The position numbers and the translations under genes are program-made. The notes beneath the pieces are model-generated. The model was given only the letters and a program-made list of their open reading frames with translations. It did no database searches and was not told the origin of the DNA. From Enterobacteriaceae bacterium LSJC7 (GTDB lineage Bacteria; Pseudomonadota; Gammaproteobacteria; Enterobacterales; Enterobacteriaceae), in assembly GCA_000302695.1 (NCBI GenBank), contig AMFN01000002.1, forward strand, positions 993,948 to 1,057,947: DNA of 64,000 nucleotides. The letters run 5' to 3'. The stretch's first letter is position 1. Every line of letters starts with the position of its first letter. Below, piece by piece: positions 18,255 to 28,755 of the stretch.

Positions 18255-18659
18255 ATGCAACACCCGGACCAGCAAACCATCGACGAAAAAATCCGTATCT
18301 CGCGCACCAGTGTCGCGAAAGTCGTTTTCCCGACCACTATTAATCACCATTCCACTCTGTTTGGCGGCACGGCGCTGGCGTGGATGGATGAAGTGTCGTT
18401 TGTTACTGCCACGCGCTTTTGCCGCAAGCGGCTGGTCACGGTGTCGACAGAGAAAATCAATTTCCAGCATCCCATTCCTTCCGGCACTATTGTTGAACTG
18501 GTGGGGAGCGTTACGCGCGTAGGCAATACCAGTCTCACGGTAACCGTTACCGTCTGGCTTGAAAACATGTATGCCGATGACCGTAAAGAGGTCATTAACG
18601 GGCAATTTAACTTTGTGGCCGTCGATGATGACGGGAAACCCACGCCGTTGTTTAGCTGA
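18255..18659 (+). CDS. Hotdog-fold acyl-CoA thioesterase
   Basis: 134 residues of the YciA/BFIT-like acyl-CoA hydrolase group. The pattern HHSTLFGGTALAWMDEVSFVTATRFCRK covers the catalytic helix and strand of the hotdog fold, with the conserved N-H---G---LAWMD arrangement. VTVSTEKINFQHPIPSGTIVEL follows as in the family. The ATG at 18255 is used because the family starts there and upstream codons overlap the promoter. ydcR begins 8 bases downstream, so the two form a transcription unit. Confidence 0.88.
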   Translation: MQHPDQQTIDEKIRISRTSVAKVVFPTTINHHSTLFGGTALAWMDEVSFVTATRFCRKRLVTVSTEKINFQHPIPSGTIVELVGSVTRVGNTSLTVTVTVWLENMYADDRKEVINGQFNFVAVDDDGKPTPLFS

Positions 18660-18667
18660 GTAAAACA

Positions 18668-20080
18668 ATGAAGAAGTACCAGCTGCTGGCAGGGCAAATT
18701 CTGGCGCAGATAGAACAGGGCGTATGGCGCGCTGGCGATCGTTTGCCGTCGCTGCGCGAACAGGTGGCGCACAGCGGGATGAGTTTTATGACCGTAAGCC
18801 ATGCCTATCAAACGCTGGAAAGCCAGGGCGTGATAGTCGCGCGCCCGCAGTCCGGGTACTTCGTTGCCTCGCGCCCGCAGCCCGAGCGCTCGCCAGTGCA
18901 GGCTATTCATTCCGGCACGGTAGATATCAATACCTATATCTTCGACGTATTACAGGCCAGTCGCGACCCGGCGATTGTGCCGTTTGGCTCGGCGTTTCCT
19001 GACCCGCGCCTGTTTCCGCTCCAGCAGCTTAACCGCTCGCTCACGCGCGTGGGGCGCAATGCCAGCGCCGTGAGCCTCACCAGTAACCTGCCGCCCGGCA
19101 ACGAGGGCCTGCGTCAGGCTATTGCCCGGCGCTATGCGGCGCAGGGGATGAGCATCTCTGCTGATGAAATTGTGATTACCGCAGGCGCGCTTGAGGCACT
19201 GAACCTGAGCCTACAGGCTGTGACTAATCCGGGCGACTGGGTGATTGTGGAAGACCCCTGTTTCTATGGCGCGTTGCAGGCGCTGGAACGGTTGCGGCTG
19301 CGCGCCCTGGCTATACCGAGCGATATTCGTGACGGGATAAACCTTGAGGCGCTGGAGCAGGCGTTACAAACCAGCCAGGTGCGCGCCTGCTGGCTAATGA
19401 CCAACTGCCAGAATCCGGTGGGCTTTACGCTCAACGCGCAGAAAAAACAGCAACTACTGGCATTGCTCAGACGTTACAATGTCACGTTAATTGAAGATGA
19501 TGTGTACACCGATTTGTGGTTTGGGCGCGAAAAGCCACAGCCTGTGCGTGCCTGGGATGATGGCAGTAACGTGATGCACTGTTCGTCATTTTCTAAATGT
19601 CTGGTGGCGGGGTTTCGTATTGGCTGGGTGGCGGCTGGCGTACACGCAAGGCGCATTCAGCAATTACAGCTTATGAGCACATTATCCACCAGTTCACCCA
19701 TGCAGATGGCGGTGGTCGACTACCTCACCACCCGTAGCTACGATGCTCACCTGCGGCGGTTGCGCCGTGAACTGATGGAACGCAAGCAGAAGTCTATTGA
19801 GGCGCTACGCCGCCATTTTCCGCCCCAGGTACAGATACACAGTCACGACGGGGGCTATTTCCTGTGGATTGAGCTACCGCCGTCGCTTGATGCCAGTGCG
19901 TTATCAGATGCGGCAATTGCCAGCGGCATCAGCATCGCACCGGGAAAAATGTTCACGACCTCTCAGGCCTGGCATAACTTTTTTCGCCTTAATGTCTCAT
20001 GGGTCTGGAGTGAGCGAGAAGAGCAGGCAGCACAGCAGCTGGGCAGGCTTATTTCACAAAAACTGGAGCGCGAATGCTGA
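18668..20080 (+). CDS. ydcR: MocR-type GntR regulator with aminotransferase domain, YdcR
   Basis: 470 residues. A GntR winged helix at residues 1-70 (GDRLPSLREQVAHSGMSFMTV-HAYQTLE) is joined to a fold-type I aminotransferase-like domain. The PLP lysine lies in SSFSKCLVAGFRIGW (near residue 305) and the LIEDDVYTDLWF and MTNCQNPVGFTL segments bind the cofactor. Length and sequence match E. coli YdcR. In E. coli the ydcSTUV-patD genes follow; here they are absent and an acetyltransferase overlaps the ydcR end by 7 bases. Confidence 0.93.
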   Translation: MKKYQLLAGQILAQIEQGVWRAGDRLPSLREQVAHSGMSFMTVSHAYQTLESQGVIVARPQSGYFVASRPQPERSPVQAIHSGTVDINTYIFDVLQASRDPAIVPFGSAFPDPRLFPLQQLNRSLTRVGRNASAVSLTSNLPPGNEGLRQAIARRYAAQGMSISADEIVITAGALEALNLSLQAVTNPGDWVIVEDPCFYGALQALERLRLRALAIPSDIRDGINLEALEQALQTSQVRACWLMTNCQNPVGFTLNAQKKQQLLALLRRYNVTLIEDDVYTDLWFGREKPQPVRAWDDGSNVMHCSSFSKCLVAGFRIGWVAAGVHARRIQQLQLMSTLSTSSPMQMAVVDYLTTRSYDAHLRRLRRELMERKQKSIEALRRHFPPQVQIHSHDGGYFLWIELPPSLDASALSDAAIASGISIAPGKMFTTSQAWHNFFRLNVSWVWSEREEQAAQQLGRLISQKLEREC

Positions 20081-20598
20081 GCACCGAACGTTTGATTTTG
20101 CGCGCGTGGCGCGATGACGATTGCACTGCATTTGCGGCACTGAATGCCGACCCGATCGTAATGCGTTTTTTCCCTGCGCCGCTTGCGCGTGAGCAGAGTG
20201 ATGCATTGCTGGCGCGCATCCGTAGTCGCATGGCAGAGCAGGGTTTTGGTCTGTGGGCAGTGGAAGAAAAGCACAGCGGTGAATGCTGCGGTTTTGTGGG
20301 ACTAAATCGTGTTGATGCGGCGTTGCCGTTTGCGCCTGCGGTGGAAATTAGCTGGCGGCTGGCCCTGCGCTTTCAGGGCCAGGGCTACGCCACTGAAGCC
20401 GCACAGCGCGTGCTGGAGGCAGGGTTTAACCACTATCAGCTTGCTGAAATTGTCTCGTTTACCACGTTGCAAAATCTGCCGTCACAGCGAGTAATGATAA
20501 AGCTTGGCATGACGCGCTGCGGCGAGTTTGATCATCCACTCCTGCCCGCCGGACACCCACTTATGCGCCATGTTCTGTACCGTAAGGCGAGCGGTTAA
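20074..20598 (+). CDS. GNAT acetyltransferase, RimJ/RimL-like
   Basis: 174 residues. Begins with the typical LSTERLILRAWRDDD segment of the acetyltransferase_3 group; the acetyl-CoA loop is FQGQGYATEAAQRVLEAGF, and the LPSQRVMIKLGM segment forms the late helix. A GGAG site lies inside the end of ydcR and the genes overlap by 7 bases, so translation is coupled. The acceptor substrate is unknown; relatives modify protein N-termini or small amines. Confidence 0.85.
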   Translation: MLSTERLILRAWRDDDCTAFAALNADPIVMRFFPAPLAREQSDALLARIRSRMAEQGFGLWAVEEKHSGECCGFVGLNRVDAALPFAPAVEISWRLALRFQGQGYATEAAQRVLEAGFNHYQLAEIVSFTTLQNLPSQRVMIKLGMTRCGEFDHPLLPAGHPLMRHVLYRKASG

Positions 20599-20659
20599 GC
20601 TTCTGTCAGACAGACGTTGTGGGTGACTGGTACGGCTTGTGGGTACAGGAAGAGGGCTT

Positions 20660-21565
20660 TCACTGGCCGTGAAGAGCGCCCCGGACCGCATTGAGCAAAG
20701 GTGCGAGTAAGGGATGGTTTTTGTTTTTATCGTAAGCAACCGCAATGCCCATCGCCAAAGTATGTTTGCCGTTCGCTAACTTACGGAAAATGACGCCGTG
20801 CCGACTGATTTTGGTTAACGATTCAGGAATTAAGGCAATGCCTTCTCCTGCGGCAATCATACTCAGCATAATATGATGTTCGGCAGGTTCGCTGAGAGTA
20901 TTAAACCTGAGTCCGGACAAATCAAACACGCGCTGGCAGTAATCATAAAAGCCCGGATTAGCCTTACGCTCAAACCAGAATAGCTTTTCATTGACGAGGT
21001 CTGAAAGTTCTATTTCCTGTTTCTCGCAAAGACAGTGCCTTTCAGGTAATGCCACCACAAAACGTTCTTCCCTGATCGGTTCGACAACTAATCCTTCAGC
21101 GTGGGTGTGCAGGCCAATAAATGCTGCATCTAACGCACCGTTTTTTAAGTCCTTAACCAGGTCAATAGAGTGTTTTCCTGTGGTTTTTATATCCCACTCT
21201 GGAAAGGTGTTTTTAAGTAATTTAATGGCATCGGGAATAGCACTGCGCTCAAATACGGTGGTATAGCCTACGTAAAACGTGCGACTTACCGGTGTGTCTG
21301 CGGTTTTGGCAACCGCAATGGCATTGTCCACCTGTTGCAATACCCGTTTGGCTTCTGGAAGAAATGCTTCACCCGCGTGCGTCAGCGTAACGCGGGTCTT
21401 GCTTCGGTGAAACAGTTCTACACGCAAGTGTGATTCCAGCTCTTTGATCTGCCGGCTCAGGGGAGGTTGGGAGATGTGCAATAGCTTTGCGGCTCGGGTG
21501 AAATTAAGCGTTTCACTCAACGTGACAAAGTAGCGAAAATGACGCAGTTCTATACGTTTGCTCAT
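20660..21565 (-). CDS. LysR-type regulator, CatR/BenM-like group
   Basis: 301 residues. N-terminal winged helix (IELRHFRYFVTLSETLNFTRAAKLLHISQPPLSRQIKELE) and a periplasmic-binding-protein-like effector domain with FYVGYTTVFERSAIPDAI and GEGIALIPESL. The start and spacing resemble regulators of catechol and muconate pathways. It is divergent from a carboxymuconolactone-decarboxylase-family gene with 85 bp between, the classical LysR arrangement, so that gene is its most likely target. Confidence 0.88.
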   Translation of the reverse strand: MSKRIELRHFRYFVTLSETLNFTRAAKLLHISQPPLSRQIKELESHLRVELFHRSKTRVTLTHAGEAFLPEAKRVLQQVDNAIAVAKTADTPVSRTFYVGYTTVFERSAIPDAIKLLKNTFPEWDIKTTGKHSIDLVKDLKNGALDAAFIGLHTHAEGLVVEPIREERFVVALPERHCLCEKQEIELSDLVNEKLFWFERKANPGFYDYCQRVFDLSGLRFNTLSEPAEHHIMLSMIAAGEGIALIPESLTKISRHGVIFRKLANGKHTLAMGIAVAYDKNKNHPLLAPLLNAVRGALHGQ

Positions 21566-21650
21566 ACCTGTAGGGTATCACATAAAGAGTATTGGTCACG
21601 GTCAGCAATAAAAAATAGTCTCTCAGTGTCTACTCACGGGAGAAACCAAT

Positions 21651-22052
21651 ATGAAAAGTGAACGGTATTATAGAGGTTGGGAAAAGCTTAAAGAGATTGA
21701 CGGCAATGCGGGTGAACATGTTATTGCCAGCGTTCGTGATATTGCTCCAGACTTCGCGGACTTATTGATTGAATTTCCATTTGGCGATATTTACTCACGC
21801 CCAGGGCTGGATTTACGCACCAGAGAACTTGCTACGGTGGCGGCCCTGACCGCGATGGGAAACGCGGCGCCCCAGCTTAATGTTCACATTGCGGCTGCAC
21901 TGAACGTTGGCTGTTCTGAGCAGGAGGTTATCGAAGTTATTATGCAAATGGCCGTGTATGCAGGGTTTCCGGCAGCGTTGAACGGCCTTTTTGCCGCAAA
22001 GAGCGTGTTTGCCCAGCAACAAGGCGCGGTTGCTCCACAGCCTGATTGTTAA
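21651..22052 (+). CDS. Carboxymuconolactone decarboxylase-family protein
   Basis: 133 residues of the CMD/AhpD fold: [25 protein letters not shown] at the front, then [56 protein letters not shown], the typical family core. It lacks the CxxC of AhpD-type peroxidases. True PcaC enzymes act on 4-carboxymuconolactone in the protocatechuate branch, but many family members of this length have other roles. The divergent LysR gene suggests inducible expression. Confidence 0.8.
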   Translation: [133 protein letters not shown]

Positions 22053-22251
22053 ATCTCTATATGCTTCGAGCCTGTTTATCAGTGCCGGGGAGGGATAACG
22101 CTGTAGCCGGCGCTTTTTCAGTTCCTGGCTTTATGAGCGCAGCTGCACGCCCAACAATGCTATTATCAGCGCCTGTTTTATTTTCACATTCGTGACTTGC
22201 GCGTAATGCCGCATCTTTAGGGCAGACCACCTCTACGCCAGAGCGATGTGA

Positions 22252-23421
<1,170 letters not shown>

Positions 23422-23710
23422 GAGTGGTTTTGCGCCTTACACAAGGATGAAGCTCACGGCTTTATGGCGAGGAGTGATTTTTACCGTCGCCGTAAAGCCC
23501 TAAAAGGCATTACCCGCTAGCTCGCCTGTTTGCCAGGCCGAAGGCACGGTGTCGGCAGGGCGCACGGCGAGCGGTGCGCTGCTGGCGGGGAAAACGTAAA
23601 TGGCGTAGCCCATTTACGGCAAATGACGCCTCGTGCCATGCCTCCCGTAAACGGCCCTTTCACCTGACTCAACACGGCTAACTCTCAACCGTCCACACAG
23701 CCATTCGCAC

Positions 23711-24532
23711 TCACAACTTCATCGACAGCTCCATCGCCGCCCGGCGCAGCGGCGGCAAAATCGCCTCTCGCAATTGCACCACCGACATCTTGGAGGCATG
23801 CACTCCCACGTTCATTGCCGCGACCACTTTTGCATCGCGCGCCAGCATTGGCACTGCGACTGAGCGCAGGCCCACTTCCAGCTGCTGATCGTTAATGGCG
23901 TAACCCTGGCGGCGCACGCGACCAATCTCTTCACGCAACTCCTCCAGCGAAACCAGCGTGTATTGGGTATAGCGTATTCGCTTTGCGCGCGTCAGATAGT
24001 CTTCCAGTTCATCTTCCGGCAGGGCGCTTAGCAGTACGCGGCCCATTGAGGTCACCCAGGCGGGCAGGCGGCTACCGCGCCCGATATCCATGCTCAGAAT
24101 GTTGTCAACTGCGGTACGGGCAATATACAGCACGTTGTCGCCGTCGAGCGTGGCCACCGAACAAGACTCATTAAGGGCTTTACTGAGCGCATCGAGACTG
24201 GTTTGCGCCACTTTCGCAAGCGGCGTACCGGCAAGATACGCATGGCCTACGGTCAGCACGCGTGGCAAAAGCTCATAGCTGCGCCCGTCCGGGCTGTGAA
24301 CCATGCCCAGACTTGCCAGCGTATACAGACAGCGGCGCACGGCAGCACGGGAAATACGGGTTTTCTGGCTCAGTTGTGAAATGGTGAGACGCTGGCGCTG
24401 GGGCGTAAAAGCATTGAGCACTTCCAGCCCGCGGGCCAGCGACAGCATAAAATTAGGGTCGCGCCTTGCAGCAAGACAATCCTCGCCCGTCAGCGGGTCA
24501 AGAAACTGTTCCTCGGTCGTTTTTTGATTCAT
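23711..24532 (-). CDS. IclR-family regulator of the PcaR/CatR type
   Basis: 273 residues. Winged helix at about 28-90 (FMLSLARGLEVLNAFTPQRQRLTISQLSQKTRISRAAVRRCLYTLASLGMV), then an IclR effector domain with SCSVATLDGDNVLYIAR and GYAINDQQLEVGLRSVAVPM. This resembles PcaU/PcaR/CatR-like regulators that respond to muconate or 3-oxoadipate. It is divergent from catB with 282 bp between, so it is the likely regulator of the cat-ben genes. The ATG at 24532 is preceded by GAGAGAG; a TTG one codon upstream is less well spaced. Confidence 0.88.
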   Translation of the reverse strand: MNQKTTEEQFLDPLTGEDCLAARRDPNFMLSLARGLEVLNAFTPQRQRLTISQLSQKTRISRAAVRRCLYTLASLGMVHSPDGRSYELLPRVLTVGHAYLAGTPLAKVAQTSLDALSKALNESCSVATLDGDNVLYIARTAVDNILSMDIGRGSRLPAWVTSMGRVLLSALPEDELEDYLTRAKRIRYTQYTLVSLEELREEIGRVRRQGYAINDQQLEVGLRSVAVPMLARDAKVVAAMNVGVHASKMSVVQLREAILPPLRRAAMELSMKL

Positions 24533-24787
24533 CAATTGCTCTCTCCCGGCATCGGAATCGTAGCGATAGCACCACTATACCCAGCTCTCGGTTGCCGCGG
24601 CGGGAATCTGCCTGTTTTCCCACGAAGATCACACTTATAACCTGAATGTAACAAACGCGCCGATAATCGCACAACTTTTCGATTACCGCCGTTGACGCTT
24701 TCTGCACCGCAGCCCTATTGTCATATCAGCGCTGAAAGGAAGGTGACTTTTCACGTATTTCAGCTAACCCCATGATTATAAGAACGA

Positions 24788-24802
24788 GATGATGACATCA
24801 TC
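24788..24802. promoter_or_regulatory. 15-bp palindrome before catB
   Basis: GATGATGACATCATC is palindromic around a central base and ends 12 bases before the catB ATG, just ahead of its ribosome site. It may be an operator for the IclR-type regulator or a roadblock site; it is AT/GC-mixed and unlikely to be a terminator. Confidence 0.45.
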
Positions 24803-24814
24803 AGGTGGAAGACA

Positions 24815-25930
24815 ATGAGTGCAACAATCGAACGGCTTGAAACCTGGCTGGTGGACCTGCCCACCATCCGCCCCCACAAACTGTCCATGACCACAATGGG
24901 CTGCCAGACGCTGGTTATTTTGCGCCTTACCCGCTCTGACGGGATCTGCGGGCTAGGCGAGGCGACTACCATCGGCGGTTTGAGCTACGGCGTGGAAAGC
25001 CCGGAAGGTATTAAATCTGCGCTGGACAACTACCTCGCACCGCTGCTCACCGGGCAGCCTGCCGACGACATCAACCCGCTGCTTGCACGTATCAACAGCG
25101 CCGTGAAGGGCAACACCTTCGCCAAATCCGCAATTGAAACCGCGCTGCTCGATGCCAAAGGCAAAGCGCTGGGCTTGCCGGTAAGTGCGCTGTTAGGCGG
25201 CGCGCTCAGTGAGAGACTGCCGGTGCTGTGGACGCTGGCAAGTGGCGACACCGCAAAAGACATTGCCGAGGGCGAAAAACTGCTGGCCGAAGGCCGCCAC
25301 CGCGCCTTCAAACTTAAAATTGGCGCACGCGATCTTGAGACAGATTTGGCACATACCTGCGCCATTGTTGAGGCGCTGGGTGACCGCGCCAGCATTCGCG
25401 TGGACGTAAACCAGGCCTGGGACGCCAGCACGGCAGCGCGCGGCTGCGCCGAACTGTCAGCAATGGGCGTGGATTTGATTGAGCAGCCGGTCAGCGCACA
25501 TGACCGCGACGCGCTGGTACGCCTTAGCCACCGTGGGCGTGCTGCCATTCTTGCCGATGAAGCCGTCGCGAGCGCAGAAGATGGTTTTGATATTGCGCGG
25601 CGCGGCTTTAGCGGCGCGTATGCGCTTAAAATTGCCAAGGCCGGTGGCCCGGCAAGCGTACTGCGCCTGGCGCATGTCGCTCAGGCGGCAGGCATCGGCC
25701 TTTATGGTGGCACCATGCTGGAAGGCACCATCGGGACGGTGGCGTCGCTGCACGCCTGGTCAACGTTACCCATGCAGTGGGGCACCGAGATGTTCGGGCC
25801 GCTGTTGCTCAAAGACGATATCGTGGCGCGCCCGCTGTCCTTTGCCGACGCCTGCGTCACGCTGCCACAAACGCTGGGGCTGGGTGTTGCGCTGGATGAA
25901 GACAAACTGCGCCATTATTCCCGCAAGTGA
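24815..25930 (+). CDS. catB: Muconate cycloisomerase CatB
   Basis: 371 residues of the enolase superfamily. The enzyme converts cis,cis-muconate to muconolactone with Mn2+. The K-x-K pair is K166/K168 (AFKLKIGA). The metal ligands are D197 (RVDVNQAW), E223 (LIEQPV) and D248 (ILADEA), and the second acid/base is K272 (ALKIAKAGG). It is the first gene of a run catB-catC-catA-benA-benB-benC-benD, all on one strand, and has AGGTGG before the ATG. Confidence 0.96.
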   Translation: MSATIERLETWLVDLPTIRPHKLSMTTMGCQTLVILRLTRSDGICGLGEATTIGGLSYGVESPEGIKSALDNYLAPLLTGQPADDINPLLARINSAVKGNTFAKSAIETALLDAKGKALGLPVSALLGGALSERLPVLWTLASGDTAKDIAEGEKLLAEGRHRAFKLKIGARDLETDLAHTCAIVEALGDRASIRVDVNQAWDASTAARGCAELSAMGVDLIEQPVSAHDRDALVRLSHRGRAAILADEAVASAEDGFDIARRGFSGAYALKIAKAGGPASVLRLAHVAQAAGIGLYGGTMLEGTIGTVASLHAWSTLPMQWGTEMFGPLLLKDDIVARPLSFADACVTLPQTLGLGVALDEDKLRHYSRK

Positions 25931-25963
25931 CCGGCCCGCGCCTGAAAATAAAGGAGACAAGCG

Positions 25964-26254
25964 ATGTTATTTAAAGTTGAAATGACGGTAAATATCCCGC
26001 TCGATATGCCAGAAGAGCGGGCGGCGCAAATTAAAGCCAAAGAAAAAGCCTATTCGCAGCAGCTTCAGCGCGAAGGTAAATGGCGCCATATCTGGCGTGT
26101 TGCCGGGCTTTACGCCAATGTCAGCATTTTTGATGTCAAAGACGCGCAGGAGCTGCACGATATTTTAATGGGACTGCCGTTGTACCCGTATATGGATATT
26201 CAGGTTGATGCACTGTGTCGCCACCCTTCATCCATTCACGACGACGACCAATAA
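25964..26254 (+). CDS. catC: Muconolactone isomerase CatC
   Basis: 96 residues, the usual size, matching CatC throughout (MLFKVEMTVNIPLDMP, LQREGKWRHIWRVAGLYANVSIFDV, LPLYPYMDIQVDAL). It converts muconolactone to 3-oxoadipate enol-lactone as a decamer in the cytoplasm. AAGGAG precedes the ATG; catB ends 33 bases before. Its last codons (D-D-D-Q-stop) and the following bases recur before benA. Confidence 0.96.
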   Translation: MLFKVEMTVNIPLDMPEERAAQIKAKEKAYSQQLQREGKWRHIWRVAGLYANVSIFDVKDAQELHDILMGLPLYPYMDIQVDALCRHPSSIHDDDQ

Positions 26255-26262
26255 ATTATTCA
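26246..26262 (+). repeat. 17-bp direct repeat, copy 1 (end of catC)
   Basis: GACCAATAAATTATTCA occurs here over the catC stop codon and again at 27316-27332 before benA. The core AATAAATTATT is itself an inverted repeat. The codons before it (Asp-rich) also match, which suggests a copied catC 3' end. Confidence 0.8.
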
Positions 26263-26329
26263 ATCTCTTACCCGGTGCGCTGAAATAACGACGTGCCAAC
26301 CCTGCAAATATAAAAAAGAGAGTCGACAT

Positions 26330-27259
26330 ATGAAGAGCAATTTCACCCGCACACCTGAAGTAGAGCAACTGCTGCGCGCCAGTGCTGGCCTTGATGGCAG
26401 CGCTGGCGATGAGCGCTTTAAAAACATTACCCATCGTCTGCTGGAAAACATCTGCACGTTAATTGACGACTACAACGTGACGCAGGAGGAGTTCTGGCAA
26501 GCCATTAACTACCTGCATGAACTGGGCGAGCGCAAAGAAGCGGCACTGTTGGCCGCAGGTCTGGGCCTGGAACACTATCTGGACCTGCGCCAGGACGCTA
26601 TTGAGGCCGCAGATAACCAGCCGCACGGCACGCCGCGCACCATTGAAGGACCGCTGTATGTGGCTAACGCGCCGCTGGCTGACGGCCACGCGCGCATGGA
26701 TGACGGCAAAGACAATGGCCGCGAAATGTGGCTGTACGGCGAGGTGAAAGACACCAACGGTAAGCCGCTGGCTAACGCCATAGTTGATATCTGGCATGCC
26801 AACACGCTTGGTAACTATTCATTTTTTGACAAGAGCCAGAGCGAATACAACCTGCGTCGGCGTATCCGCACCGGCAGCGACGGGCGCTACAGCGTGCGCA
26901 GCATTGTGCCGTCAGGCTATGGTTGCCCGCCAGACGGCCCGACCCAGAAGCTGCTTGACCGTTTAGGTCGCCACGGCAACCGCCCGGCACACATTCACTT
27001 CTTTGTTGCGGCACCCGGGCATAAGCACCTCACCAGCCAGATAAACCTCAACGGTGACAAATACCTGTGGGACGACTTCGCCTTCGCCACCCGCGACGGA
27101 CTGGTGGCTGACCCGGTTGAGATTACCGACCCGGCTGTGGCCAAAGCGCGCGGTCTGTCTGGCCCGCACATTGAAATACGCTTTGACTTTGCGCTGCCCG
27201 CAGCCCAAAAGCCGCAGGATGAGCAGCGTATTACGCGTGCGCGTGCGCTGGAAGAATAA
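26330..27259 (+). CDS. catA: Catechol 1,2-dioxygenase CatA
   Basis: 309 residues. Intradiol dioxygenase that opens catechol to cis,cis-muconate. The Fe(III) ligands are Y163 (GNYSFF), Y197 (SGYGCP), H221 and H223 (PAHIHFF). The N-terminal helical linker domain (about 1-105) forms the dimer interface, and EGPLYVANAPLADG starts the catalytic beta-sandwich. AAAGAGAG lies before the ATG at 26330. It lies between catC and benA on the same strand. Confidence 0.97.
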   Translation: MKSNFTRTPEVEQLLRASAGLDGSAGDERFKNITHRLLENICTLIDDYNVTQEEFWQAINYLHELGERKEAALLAAGLGLEHYLDLRQDAIEAADNQPHGTPRTIEGPLYVANAPLADGHARMDDGKDNGREMWLYGEVKDTNGKPLANAIVDIWHANTLGNYSFFDKSQSEYNLRRRIRTGSDGRYSVRSIVPSGYGCPPDGPTQKLLDRLGRHGNRPAHIHFFVAAPGHKHLTSQINLNGDKYLWDDFAFATRDGLVADPVEITDPAVAKARGLSGPHIEIRFDFALPAAQKPQDEQRITRARALEE

Positions 27260-27315
27260 GCCGTACCAACCGGACTGATTAATTCACCGCGCCAGCACGC
27301 GCTGGCGCCGATGAT

Positions 27316-27332
27316 GACCAATAAATTATTCA
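27316..27332 (+). repeat. 17-bp direct repeat, copy 2 (before benA)
   Basis: Same 17 bases as 26246-26262, preceded by GATGAT in place of GACGAC, so the six codons read D-D-D-Q-stop in both places. It lies 40 bases upstream of the benA start. Confidence 0.8.
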
Positions 27333-27372
27333 GCCTTACTTATCCCTGTCGCCATTGGCGGGAGATTTTGCT

Positions 27373-28755
27373 ATGCAACAAAAACTCGATGCACTGAAAA
27401 ATAAAATTAACGACGCATTAATTGTCGATCGTGAAAAAGAGATTTATCGCTGTAACCGCAATATTTTTATTGACCAGGATCTGTTTGAACTGGAAATGAA
27501 ATATATCTTCGAAGGCAACTGGGTATTTATGGCCCATGAAAGCCAAATCCCAGAGCCGGGTGATTATTATACGCTGACGCTGGGCCGCCAGCCGGTGATT
27601 ATCACCCGCGATAAAAATAATGAGCTGCACGCCATGATTAACAGCTGTGCCCACCGTGGCGCCATGCTGTGTCGGCGCAAATCAGGCAATAAAGGGTCGT
27701 TTACCTGTCCATTCCACGGCTGGACCTTCAGCAATAACGGCAAGTTGCTCAAGGCAAAAGACGAAAAAACCGGCGGCTACCCGGACAGCTTTAAAAAAGA
27801 CGGCTCGCATGACCTGAAAATGCTGCCGCGTTTTGCCTCGTACCGCGGTTTTCTGTTCGGCAGCCTGAATGGTGACGTGCAGCCGCTGGAGGAATACCTC
27901 GGCGAAACCCGCAAAATCATTGACCTGATGGTTGACCCGGCGCAAGAGGGGCTGGAGGTCCTGCAAGGCTCCTCCAGCTATGTCTACGAAGGCAACTGGA
28001 AGCTGGGTGCAGAAAACGGCGCGGACGGTTATCACGTCAGCGTGGTGCACTGGAACTACGCGTCAACCATGTCACGGCGCAACTACGAGGCCGAAGGCAC
28101 CCACGCGGTTGACCCTAACGGTTGGTCAAAAAGCCAGGGCGGTGGTTATGGCTTTGAAAACGGCCATATGCTGCTGTGGACGCGGGTAATCAACCCGGAA
28201 GTGCGCCCGATTTACCAACAGCGTGAACGTATTATGCAGACCTTTGGCGAGCAGCGCGGTGACCTGATGGTTAACGAAACCCGCAACCTGTGCCTGTATC
28301 CCAACGTGTACCTGATGGACCAGTTCTCAACCCAGATCCGTGTGGTGCGCCCCATTTCGGTGGATAAAACCGAAGTCACTATCTGGTGTTTTGCGCCTAA
28401 GGGCGAAGCGGCTGAAACGCGCGCGCTACGCATTCGCCAGTATGAGGATTTCTTTAACGTCAGCGGCATGGGCACGCCGGACGATCTGGAAGAGTTCCGT
28501 GCCTGCCAGAGCGGCTACCACGGTCAGCAGCTGCCGTGGAGCGATCTCAGCCGTGGGGCGAAACACTGGGTTGAAGGGCCGGACGAGCACGCGCGCGAAG
28601 CGGGACTGAACCCAACGTTAAGCGGGGTGAAACCGGAAGATGAGGCGCTGTATATCGCCCATCACCATCACTGGCAGACGCTCATGCAGTCCGCCCTGGC
28701 TGAGGAGCAGCGCCGTTTTAATGCTTCCGTTACCCAGCGTGTGGAGGTGGCATGA
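27373..28755 (+). CDS. benA: Benzoate 1,2-dioxygenase large subunit BenA
   Basis: 460 residues. The terminal oxygenase alpha subunit adds O2 to benzoate. The Rieske [2Fe-2S] ligands are C92, H94 (SCAHRG), C112 and H115 (CPFHGW). The mononuclear iron site follows in [14 protein letters not shown]. The C-terminal part ([23 protein letters not shown]) matches BenA/XylX. The ATG at 27373 with GGAG 8 bases upstream is preferred to a TTG six codons earlier. The stop overlaps the benB start by 4 bases. Confidence 0.96.
   Translation: MQQKLDALKNKINDALIVDREKEIYRCNRNIFIDQDLFELEMKYIFEGNWVFMAHESQIPEPGDYYTLTLGRQPVIITRDKNNELHAMINSCAHRGAMLCRRKSGNKGSFTCPFHGWTFSNNGKLLKAKDEKTGGYPDSFKKDGSHDLKMLPRFASYRGFLFGSLNGDVQPLEEYLGETRKIIDLMVDPAQEGLEVLQGSSSYVYEGNWKLGAENGADGYHVSVVHWNYASTMSRRNYEAEGTHAVDPNGWSKSQGGGYGFENGHMLLWTRVINPEVRPIYQQRERIMQTFGEQRGDLMVNETRNLCLYPNVYLMDQFSTQIRVVRPISVDKTEVTIWCFAPKGEAAETRALRIRQYEDFFNVSGMGTPDDLEEFRACQSGYHGQQLPWSDLSRGAKHWVEGPDEHAREAGLNPTLSGVKPEDEALYIAHHHHWQTLMQSALAEEQRRFNASVTQRVEVA

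Noticed and set aside
17965-18255. 96-codon plus-strand frame before the thioesterase gene
   Set aside because: No ribosome site, covers the thioesterase promoter, and the product is not recognisable.
23500-23613. 37-codon minus-strand frame between ampC and the IclR gene
   Set aside because: Starts at an ATG without ribosome site and is too short to judge; may be a relic but cannot be supported.
27355-27372. TTG start six codons upstream of the benA ATG
   Set aside because: The ATG at 27373 has the better-placed GGAG and matches the BenA N-terminus.
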